Shown: positions 11,250-22,500 of the stretch, one piece after another
Layout: each line of letters starts with the position of its first letter
How positions within the stretch are numbered: position 1 is the first letter of the stretch
Assembly: GCA_019925105.1 (NCBI GenBank)
Contig: JAHGAU010000005.1
Location: forward strand, 496,001-560,000
From: Niebla homalea
Taxonomy: Eukaryota > Ascomycota > Lecanoromycetes > Lecanorales > Ramalinaceae
Direction: 5' to 3'
Length of the DNA stretch: 64,000 nt
The notes under the pieces: model-generated
What the model was told of the DNA's origin: nothing
The model's database searches: none
The model's input: only the letters and a program-made list of their open reading frames with translations
Position numbers and translations under genes: made by a program

Positions 11250-11808
11250 GGAGCGTTCATGGGGGCCTGATTGATTGTTGGTGACGTGAAGGATTGGAAG
11301 TGATGTGTACGTGTGGAAATGGGCTCGGATGATGATGATACCCTCGCTTTTTTTTGTGTGTTGGATGTAATATCGCGGTGAAAAGCTTGTTTCATTAGCC
11401 ACGACGAGACTTTTGATACGCCAGGAGGGGATGGAGGTGGGGGGGAAAGGGGAATCGCCTAAACGCATTTGAATGGGATGGCTCGCTTGCTTTGTACATG
11501 GGGAGAGTGATGGGGACATAATCAAGTCTCAGCGCTATTTAAGATAGATTAGACCATTTCCACCGACTTTGATCCCCCATACATATACTCGCCCAGCTCT
11601 CTAACAAGTTCACATGTATTATTCCCTTGAAGCCGGTTTCGATGCCTCCTCCAATCAACCCACCACCTCACTTCCAGAGCAACTACTGAATCCAAAACAA
11701 AAAAGGTATATGACGATCTGTCACAAAAAGAGCAAGAGGAAGGGTGGGGAAAAAAAGGAAATGCCTCTCACGGAAGACCGAAAAATTCTCTCTCTCTCCT
11801 CTCTTATC
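11250..11808. other. Intergenic region between VHS-GAT stop and tRNA-Thr
   Basis: This is the 3' flank of the VHS-GAT gene followed by the 3' flank of the tRNA. Only the tRNA terminator run (11781-11785) is recognisable. CT-rich sequence lies at 11787-11805. Confidence 0.5.
11781..11785 (-). terminator. RNA polymerase III terminator (T5) of tRNA-Thr
   Basis: A run of five A on the plus strand reads TTTTT on the minus strand, 23 nt downstream of the tRNA 3' end. That is a minimal Pol III stop. Confidence 0.6.
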
Positions 11809-11897
11809 TGCCTCCACGCCGATTTGAACGACGGACCTTTGCATTTTTCATGTTTTGGTTATACAAGTGCAACGCTATACCCCTTAGCTATAGAGGC
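11809..11897 (-). tRNA. tRNA-Thr (anticodon TGT) with a short intron
   Basis: The cloverleaf folds by eye. The acceptor stem GCCTCTA pairs with TGGAGGC (one G-T pair). The D arm has stem GCT/AGC. The anticodon stem TTGCA/TGCAA encloses loop CTTGTAA once a 16-nt intron after position 37 is removed. The T arm is CGTCG-TTCAAAT-CGGCG, and the discriminator base is A. The TGT anticodon reads ACA threonine codons. The intron sits at the canonical position 37/38. CCA is not encoded, as expected for a nuclear tRNA. Confidence 0.88.
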
Positions 11898-12230
11898 GAT
11901 TTCCCAACGTCCCCTTATTTACTGATATACTCTTTTCAATAACTACTAATTTTGGGAACTTGTTGTGAAGTCATGAGTACGTTGATGAGACACACACAGC
12001 CTCTTCGGAGCCGTATTGAGAACGGAGGAGAGCATGTAACTAGTGAGGCCATCACGGACCTTGATGAGTTTCTATGAATTTTTCATGATTTTCTACGAAT
12101 TTGTAATCATCGAGAGCATGCCAGAACGCTCTCATTCCATGGGAGCAGCACGCATGGCTCTACTACTGGCGGTTCAAACCGCGCTCGCTATGAGATGATG
12201 ATGCTTTTAGATCAAGGATCAAACCAAAGT
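11898..12230. other. Intergenic region, nothing recognised
   Basis: This is the 5' flank of the tRNA and the 3' flank of the acyl-CoA synthetase. A GGTTCAAACC palindrome near 12171 looks superficially like a tRNA T arm, but no cloverleaf forms around it. Confidence 0.5.
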
Positions 12231-14579
12231 CTACAGCTTCGCTTTCGGCATTGCCCTGCTCTGCTCTTCTTCCTCTGCAAGAGCCTCAGCGTACAGCTGA
12301 TTGAGCACACCGCGGTACATCTTCGCTGTTGTGGGACGTTTCAATTTCAGGCTGTCAAGAAGGGTCAGCTTCTCCAGTCTCACACGTCTTCGAAGACCGG
12401 AGGTATTGGGGACACTCACGTCGGCGTCAATAATTCATTGTCAATCGTAAACGGATCCACCATCAACCTGAACCTCCTCACCCGCTCATAGCCTGCGAAC
12501 TTGTTCTTCCTGCCTACTTTGTCTAGATCGTCTTGGATCGCTTTCACCACCTTCGGCTCCTCACACGCGGCTTTCATGGCCGCGACATCCGTCGGCGCGA
12601 TCTGTTTCCCCAAAATTTTGGATGCGAGGGGAGCAAACATGTCCGGCTGCACGGCAAAGATGCCAACAAGGAAAGTCTGCATGCTATCGCCATGTACATA
12701 CGCCAGCCCAAAATAACTCAGATGCGATAAATAGACATTCTCCAGCCGCTCGGGGGAGATGTACTCCCCCTGCGCCAACTTCAAGACATTCTTCACCCGA
12801 TCGATAATCTGGAACCTCCCCAGACTATCCACTGTGGCCACGTCCCCCGTCCGGAACCATCCGTCAGGGAGCATGGCCTTCTTGGTCTCCTCCTCATTGC
12901 GATAGTACCCGGCAAATAAGTTGTTCCCACGCATCAAGAGCTCCCCTCTCGGCTGCGGTTGGTCTGTGGAGTAGTATTCCATGTCCGGCACGTCCAGGAG
13001 GCAGATCTCCATCGTAGGAGACACGCCACCGCAGTTCCCCACTGAAAGATCATTCTCGCATTGGCAGAGTCCCTGGGCGAAACTCTCCGTAAGGCCGTAG
13101 CCTTGGAGAAAGGTGTTGCCGATAACGGCACGGAGCATGCCGTGAAGGCTTGGATCCAGAGGGGCGGACCCGGAAAGCATGCTTCTGACGTTCTGCAATC
13201 CGATGGCGGATGCGACTTTGCGGCCCCATATCCGGTCGTAAAGGGCGTGTTTGTTGGTTGCGGCAGGAGAGTCAGGGGGTTGCATGGCGGCTTGCTTGGT
13301 ATTGAGGATGTAGCGGGACAGGGAGCCCTTGACGCCAGGTTGCTGGACAGTGGCGGCCCGGATGGCGCCACCGAAGCGGTTGAAGAGGCGGGGGACAGAG
13401 GGGAAGAAGGTGGGTTTTAGCTGTTGCATGTCGTCCACGAGGCCAAGGATATCGCCATGGAAGTAGCCGATTGCGCCGGCTGCCCAGAGGGCGTAGGATT
13501 CATTCATGCGTTCGTAGATGTGGGCAAGGGGAAGGTATGATATTATTACATCTTTGGAGGTGACAGGAAGGGTGGCGAAGCCGCAGGAGCTTGCGGCCAC
13601 TGCGTTGAACTGGAGGAGGGTGACTCCCTTCGGAGGGCCAGTGGTGCCTGACGTGTAGTTTATCGTGAGCATGTCGTTTGGGCCTGGAGGATGGTAGAGA
13701 GGTGTTCCAAAAGACGCTCCAATGGCCTCGACTTGTTCAAATGAGTAGATTTTGATGTCCATCTCCGAGGCAAGCGCGTCGAGCAATGCGCGTTTGGAAT
13801 GTCCATCCCTCTCGCCGTTATCTAATGGATCGGTAGAGATGATGATCTTCAATGTCGGCAGACGAGGCTTCAGCTTCAGGAGCGTCGGGATGTGAGGCAA
13901 GGAGACGACGATGCAAGGTAAAGAGGAGTGGTTGACGATGTATTCGGTGGTGGAGGGTCCAAGGGTATCGTACAGGGAAACAGAGTAGAGTGACTGTGAC
14001 ATACAGGCAAGGTCTTCTGTATTCAGCGCTCTACTCGAAAAGAGGAAATGTTCTCCTCACCTGTGATCTGCCATTCCGGCCTATTCTGACACCATATGCC
14101 GATGCCGTACTTGCTCTCTTCGACGCCAGCGTCTTTGTTGACAGAGACCAGTCCGACCCCCAGGTTCGCTCTTCGTCTTTGCACAGTCGCGTAGTCCATC
14201 CATTCGTATTTGCCCCATGACTTTGTCTCAGCGATGTATGGGCGCCAGCCAAGGCATCTATTCTTGGGATGACGGTTCGCTACAGGAGGTCAGTGGCAGA
14301 CCCAATGATGGGTATAGCATCTTGCACACCTGAGCTCTCAAACATATCATGCGCAGTGGCCACCTAAGGAACAAGTCCGTCATTGTGAGACTGTGTTCCT
14401 TGCAAAAGCAGGGGAAAACCAACATTTGGATCCAAGCTTCGTAGACAGCCATCCTTGAACTTAGGGTGCCTATACACTGGAGTGCGGCCGTCCTTCTTGG
14501 ATCCAGGAAGTGTGATGGAGTACGGTTGGCCTCTCGGCGGAGGAATGCTGAGTTCTTTTCCGCGCTCGACGTGAGCCAT
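12231..14579 (-). CDS. Peroxisomal long-chain acyl-CoA synthetase (Faa2-like)
   Basis: There are five exons: 14579-14424, 14363-14330, 14279-14061, 14013-12420 and 12351-12231. All phases agree and give 707 residues, normal for long-chain fatty acyl-CoA ligases. The enzyme activates fatty acids to acyl-CoA with ATP. Family motifs are the ATP/AMP-binding signature NYTSGTTGPPKGVTLLQ, the YGLTES motif (LQGYGLTESFAQG), the GWFRTGDVA adenylation segment, and the fatty-acid signature region DRVKNVLKLAQGEYISPERLE. The last three residues are AKL, a variant of the peroxisomal targeting signal SKL, and they appear only after the last exon is joined correctly. I infer peroxisomal activation of fatty acids for beta-oxidation. 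The start MAHVERGKELSIPPPRGQ leads straight into the usual PPP-G-PYS N-terminus. Confidence 0.92.
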
Positions 14580-15322
14580 ATTGGAAGTCAGCGTGTGGAT
14601 GCCGTCCTTGGATCGAAGGTGAAGTGCTCTCGCTCAGGAAAGGTAGGAGCCTGGATTTTTCCAGAGACAATACAATTTTTCGAATAAGGGCGGGATAATG
14701 AGTCTATCATTGCTGACATCTATTTCACAATTCAGTGTTTTGCGGAGTGACAGCAGGGTGGACATGAAGTATTGACCAGGAGCTCAATCCGAACCTCGGC
14801 TTCCTTGGCCTTGGCCGTATTCTGCGTCTACACACCTGCCGCCTCGGCCGCATCTGTTCGGCAGACCACCCGCATCAAGCTACCACCATGATACTGTGAC
14901 TTTGTAAGGTCTCTAGAGTCCAGACAGTTATTGTGATAAGAAATCCTCCAGGCTACCCATTCTGACCGGGAATGATGGATCTCATCGTAGAATACTTGCC
15001 AACGACGTCGTCTCAAAGCCAACGAGGGGTTTGCGGGCGGGATGATCACAATCTGCAAGGTTTGGGGGAGATCTGATGCTTACACAAATCGTGCATAATC
15101 TATCATAGGGGTCTGAGCACTCTGCGTTCGTGGGGAGACTTGGCCGTGAGACAATTGAAAACAACGCTGGCTTATCTGCCACTGCATTGCCTTTCCTCAC
15201 TGAATCTCAAGCCAGGGTCTCCTGTTACTGATGATTGTCATCTAAGTGTACAATGTTAATGAAATAAGACTGGTTACAATGTCATATAGAAACAATCAAT
15301 TTCGGCTCCGATGTATATCCTT
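14580..15322. other. Intergenic region, no supported gene
   Basis: About 740 bp between the acyl-CoA synthetase start and the sulfhydrylase stop. Short open frames on both strands lack recognisable motifs. I see no RNA gene. Confidence 0.5.
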
Positions 15323-16897
<1,575 letters not shown>

Positions 16898-17680
16898 GAT
16901 TGCAGCTTTATCAAAAATTATCCTCTGTCCAAAAATAAAAAATTGGAAAATGTGTCGAGCAGATCTCTCAAGACTTCACACAAAAAGAAAAGAGAAGAAT
17001 GAGACAGACACTCGGGCTGTCCACCCCCCTCCGACCAATCCAAACTTTTTTTTTTCAACGAGTTTCTGCCACAGTGCGCCCTCCCTTCCTCCTCCTTGAT
17101 TATTATCCCACTTGGTGAAGCCCTCGTGCCCCCCGCACCACACCGCTCATTGGCATTGCTTAGCGCGAATGTCGCAATTGCCAGTCCACGTGACGAATTA
17201 TACAAGCTTTGTGGGAAGTGAATAATGCATGGGGGGGGGGGAGAATAAAAATAAAAGAGATGTGAAACAAGCTAGTGGAAAGAGTGAATCAAGTTGTCGG
17301 GCAACGAAAGAGCTGCATTGAGGTCGTGCGAAGACGGGAAGAAAAGATCTGGCTTGCCTAACCAAGGAAGAAAGATAAATGTTTTTATGTACAAACTCCA
17401 AACCTGTTTCGGACTCCCTCCCCCCGGGGTGTCTCTCAGAAATTGATTGTGTCGCATTTCCCCCCCCGCGATATTTCAATCAGTGATGTGTGTGAACAAT
17501 TCCTGTGTATTGTATTGCCGTCATTTCGTTGTTGATCGTCCTTGATATGTTGTTTTCGTCATGTTTCCTTGTTCCGATAGTATGCGTGCACCGTAAGAGC
17601 TTGCTGCGCGTCAAGAGCTGCAGAATGAGGGGAACCGGTCCGCGCCTCGCTTGCCTTTGGGGTCGCCTCGTCCAGGAAAC
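16898..17680. other. Intergenic region with homopolymer tracts
   Basis: This holds the sulfhydrylase promoter region and the 3' flank of the MARVEL-like gene. It includes a T run near 17043 and a G run near 17230-17240. No gene is supported. Confidence 0.5.
17187..17192. promoter_or_regulatory. CACGTG E-box upstream of the sulfhydrylase gene
   Basis: A perfect CACGTG palindrome (context TCCACGTGAC) lies 290 bp upstream of the sulfhydrylase start codon. In budding yeast the bHLH factor Cbf1 binds RTCACRTG sites in sulfur-amino-acid promoters. Whether the same applies here is inference. I did not find a clean site of the Cys3/MetR type. Confidence 0.35.
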
Positions 17681-18363
17681 CTATCGTTTGGCTTGATTGT
17701 CGGATTTTTGCTCCATACCCACCCAAGCGTCGTGGTTCTCGGGTGGTGGGGATTGCTTGCTGCCGCGGGTGCGCAGCACGTGGAGGCCTGCGAGGGTGGC
17801 AGTGGCCAGGTAGAGGATGCTGTTATGATGATTTATTTTCAGCAAAAAAAGCGCAGAAGTACGGCGTTGTCATTGACGAGGAGACTTACGACGCAAGCGC
17901 GCCCAACCCCGCACCAACCCCCATGAATTTACACACGTGGCCGAAGCACAGTCTCAGGTTCGCATGGAAGACGGCCAGATCGATCCAAGCTACGAACCAC
18001 AGTATCGCAAGCACTACATCCAACACCAGCACGACCCACTTGTTGAAGAAGCGCGGGTTGGATGTGCGGTTGCCGCGGGTGATTTGCAGGGGTGGATTAA
18101 AGAAGAGATAGGGCATCGTGAGGAGACTGAGCGTGGCGACCGTGATCATGAGGACGAGTTGATAGGGGCAGATGGCGTGAACGGTGTGTGAGATGTACCA
18201 GTGCGTTACTGCGCAGGGAGTTGTTTCAGTGATTGCCCGGACAGGACAGGAAGCGGCTCAGAAGGGCCAAATAGTAGGATGACATACCGTAGCCGCTGAT
18301 GCCCAGCGTGATGATGGAGATGATTGCCTGCAAGGCACGGATTGGGGTGTTGAGGTTCATCAT
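17681..18363 (-). CDS. MARVEL-type four-helix membrane protein
   Basis: There are three exons: 18363-18288, 18208-17890 and 17819-17681, giving 177 residues. Introns are 79 and 70 nt with GTATGT and GTAAGT donors, and all phases agree. Four hydrophobic helices are clear: LQAIISIITLGISGY (about 12-28), YQLVLMITVATLSLLT (about 42-60), VVLVLDVVLAILWFVAWIDL (about 85-105) and ILYLATATLAGLHVL after the last junction. The loop after helix 3 carries Cys residues (LRLCFGHVCKF). The short cytosolic tail is hydrophilic (KSDNQAKR). This topology and length match small fungal MARVEL proteins linked to membrane apposition or the eisosome and plasma membrane; the exact role is unknown. The start may be either of two adjacent ATG codons (18363 or 18360). 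Confidence 0.8.
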
Positions 18364-19506
18364 CTTGTCGATATGTGCAGCAATCTCAGATGCGCAGGAG
18401 TGATGTAGATGTCCTTGAGAAAAAGGCAATAATGAGCGTGAGTGGAATATCTATGTATTCTTTTGCGCGTTTCGTGAGCCGTGAGACACGTCGCTTTTTC
18501 TAAGCCTTTGCGACGGTGGATTGGGTGGGGTCGGTCGCAAACAAAGACGTTTGTGCAAGTTCAAGGTACGGTTGAAAAAGAAGGTGGATGGCCCTTTCAA
18601 AGGACAATGTGTATCGTTTGCTGGCAGATAAGAGAATGATGGAAAGTAAAGAATGTCGATGGTTGCAAAGAAGGCGGATTGTCTGGTCGAGAAGGAAGAA
18701 GGAAATAATGTTGGGCTGAAGGCCTGAAGCATGAAGGAGAACCGACTCAGCCGAGAGCGGCGAGAGGTGCCTGTGTTACGGCAATGCTTTTGTTGAAACT
18801 CGATGCGCCGCGCCAAAACTTGCAATACCTAATATGCCCAACCAATGGCTCGAGACGAAGCGAATGTCTAACATCCACTAAGCTACCCACGTTTCAGCTA
18901 ATTTACTACTCATGCAGGTACCGAGTACAACCCGAGGAATGTTTGTAGGTATGTATGCGCCCACGGCCCACCACACCATCCAAGTACGCACATGGATTAT
19001 TTATGGATCAAAATACTCGCGTATCGTGCACACACCTTCTCGACTCGGATTGCATATGCATATGTACGAGTATGTTGATCCACTTGAGCGTAAATATTTG
19101 TAATTGTCCACAATGGTAATCCGTAGATATAGTCCATCTCTTAGTCATGTTCATGGAATATGCTGTGGAAAAGCTGGCACATATGCAAAAGTATTTGAAC
19201 CCAGCCTCACAGGATTTGAACACGTGAAGCGTTCCAACTATTTTATTTCTATACCAGGAATACTGCGGTTCGCCATTGAAATCATAATGCGGTCAGGAAC
19301 AATTGACCTGTTGCTACAAGGTTAGCATGTACGTGGCAGATTGTCCGTTGAGGTTCTGTCAAGATTTTCCCCAAAGCCCATGGCTCATCCAGCTCCTGAA
19401 GGGTGGCGACATTGGGCCCCATACCACTGCCATGCGGCCAAGGTATGAATCAAGTGCAGTGCTTGACATGGCTGGGAAGGTTTTGGCCCCCGAGAAGTCA
19501 TCAGTA
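18364..19506. other. Intergenic region, no supported gene
   Basis: About 1.1 kb. A minus-strand frame at 18451-18825 is open but has no recognisable feature. A GGATTTGAAC string near 19212 resembles a tRNA T arm, but no stem pairs around it. Confidence 0.45.
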
Positions 19507-22500
19507 TTATGTCCCACCTCCCCTCTGCTGGGCCCTGGTGATCTCCTCTTCGCCCAGTCTGGGCCACCAATGATCATCCTTGAGCATTCGCTGATTTGAT
19601 ATAACAGTATCTCTCGCACCTTTCAATAGGCGGGGATTGCTCAACTTATGCTCCTTGCGCCCTTTTGCAACTTGGCTTTTGGCATTGTCTGCTTTGGCCC
19701 TTGACATGTAATCGCCGAAAGATTTGGTACCAAGATGACCTTCCTTCACCATGTCTGAATGGTCTATCTTGCTATTTGTGGGCGCCAGGTTGCCTTCATT
19801 TCTGGGGGGGAACGTGCCCGTTTTACTCTCGTTCAGCTTGGCCTTCCGCATGGCGTGGTAATACCTTTTCTCAGCAGCGACTGCTTCGTTGATCCTGCCA
19901 TAGCGGTCAAAAGTCTGCTGCCGATCGAACTCTTCCTTGAGTTCGAGTGGAATCCCGTCTTCTCTACGGTACCGCCGATCATCTTTCACGTAGGGGCCAG
20001 TGTACCCAGGACCTTTACCGGGCCCGTAGACAGGGTCCAAAATGAGCTGGCCCGTGCGTAAAAGCTCATTGGCAGCATCGATGCCCTCGCTGCCCGCATG
20101 GTCCTCGTCCGCGTTGAGCCTTTTGCCGCTACCATCCGCAGCTCGGACCAACTGTACCTGCTCGCCCGAGTATTCGTCCGTAGAATTGTGGGTGTAAGGA
20201 GAGCTCGTTGGAGCAGATGAGAGGATGTGGATCGCTCCGTCCGCGTCTCCCACGAGAAGATGCGAAAAATCAGGCGAGAATGCACCATTTTGGATGGCCG
20301 CTCCAACTTGGGCCACATCACGAACATGCACGTCTTCCGGGTGCCGCCTGACATCCCACGCTTTTACCAAGCCGTCCGAAGATCCTGTGTAATATAGCGA
20401 ACCCTGTGGGCCCCACAAGCTGATCATCACACCGGTATCAGACCTTTCCCTGTGACGATGATGGTCCAGCTCCATTATGGCGTTTCCATGAATCAACTTA
20501 TGCAGCGGCTTATCGTGCCATCTGAAGTCCCAGACGAAAGAAGAGCCGTCGGTGCACCCAGCAGTGACGAGATTGGAATCCAAGGGATGAAAGGTGATGT
20601 CAGTAATCTCATATGCTGGGCTTTCGTATTCCATGGCGCATCTCGTCAACCAGCGTGGGTCATAAACCCGAACAACGCTTCTGGTGCTATGGCTCTTGGA
20701 GAGTGCTGACGTTCCAGGTGCGCCACCTGTGGCAAAGAAGGGCGAGACGGGATGCCATGCCGCTGCGGACACGCTCTGTGAAGCAGGTGTAATCTTAAAG
20801 GGCTGTTGTGTATGAACATCCCAAAGGCATAGCTGGCCCTCGCCCGCTCTTTCAGCATCCTCCCACGCGGAGAAACCAGCAAGTAACAAATGGTTCGTCT
20901 GGCTTGTGGGTCCCCATGCTATCCGCTCTGGATAGATTTTGAGATCGCGTCTCGCCTCAGCACGCGAAGAAGACAGCTCCAATGGGACTGGATCAATACT
21001 TTCCTCTGTCCCATGATAGATTCGAATCGCTTTACTGACCAATTGAGACGCTGTCGCTATGGCCATAACGGCTGGATCACGAGCAACGTCAACGGCGACA
21101 ACCACAGCCTCATGGTCCATCGTCTGCGTACAGGCTCGTCTACCGTTTGCTGTATCCCAGACTTTGAGCGTTTTGTCAAACGAGGCCGTGTACATCTGCC
21201 GCCCATTGGCTGAAAATGCAATTGAGCCCACTGTCTGGTAGAGTACAGGGTCACAGGCATTGTAGGTTTCTTGCCTGGAGTTGTAGCCTGTAGAAATTCT
21301 ATCGGGCGTTGGCCGCATGGTCCGATGATCGGGTAGTTCCCAGAGCTGGTTCGAAGAGAGCTCTCCCAGCATGAGATTACAAGGACGATTGTATTCTAGG
21401 TCCTCGTGATTGGTATGCGCTGCAGCGCCCACCGCGTACATGAGGGAATCAGGAGCCCAGGCCACGGAAACAATGTCACTCGAGGCTCCTTTCCATTTGC
21501 GCCAAGGCCTCAACTTCTCCAATGTCCGCAATTTCAGCTCGCCTCCTATATCGATTTTTCGCGCCGAACCAAGTTCGCGATGCCGAAGCAAGCTTGATGT
21601 TGTACGATCTGCCCTTGAAGCAGGATCGACCACGTTGCTCTCAATAGCAACTACCTTTGTGGCTCGAGGATGAAGGGTATCACAGATTGACTTGACAACG
21701 TATTTGTCTTCCACCAATTTGGTTTGGTCATCATCATCAATATCGATATTTTCACTTGCCTTTCTGGTCATGGCTTTGCTAGGTCTGGCAAGCGCAACTT
21801 GAGCGAGCAACGCCTCAAGCTGCGCATCAGATGCTGTTGGCGGTGAACGCTTAGGACAGATTTGAAGCTGCGAAGAGCTCTCTGATGTTGGATGGATCTT
21901 GGGCTTGTCTCTAAGTTGTAACGCTTTCGACCTACGTCCAGCTGTTTGAGCATCTTCCTCCACGGAAGAGAGCCGAAGATCAGGCAGTCTCCCAGAATGG
22001 GAAGAAAGCATTTGTAATGGGATCCCTTCGTGTCTGTCGCTCTGTGTGTTGGGGGCATTGAGACGCTGTCCACTCACTGCTTCGTAGTTAATGGCTGGCT
22101 GAGTAGGTAAATTTGCTTTCTTGGAGGGTACATCCGGCCAGAATCCCCGGTTCTGCTGCTCTTTTGCCGGCACATCCTGGTGTGGATGTTGAGTTTGATC
22201 TACTACTCGGCGGTACAGATACTTGATGTTCTTTCTAATGTACTTGCGCTGCGACTTTTCAGTGGAGAAGTTATTTTCCTGGAGAAAGCGGACTAAATCA
22301 TCGTTGACAAGCTTGTTTGCAACATTACGAGAGATATACTTTAATTCACTTTTTGATCCATTAAGCCGCTCCTTATGCCGCGCCTCTTGCTTTTTGAGCT
22401 GAGGATGGAGGACTGAGTAGATGAATTCTAATAATTGGTCATGTTTTGTTGGTGACATTGGGAGCGTGATCGGTAAAGATTTATTGGGTGGGTTCTCGTT

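Noticed and set aside
12160..12200. A tRNA-like T arm (GGTTCAAACC)
   Set aside because: Only four base pairs form and no acceptor, D or anticodon stems are found around it.
19195..19230. A tRNA-like T arm (GGATTTGAAC)
   Set aside because: The flanking bases do not pair and no cloverleaf can be drawn on either strand.
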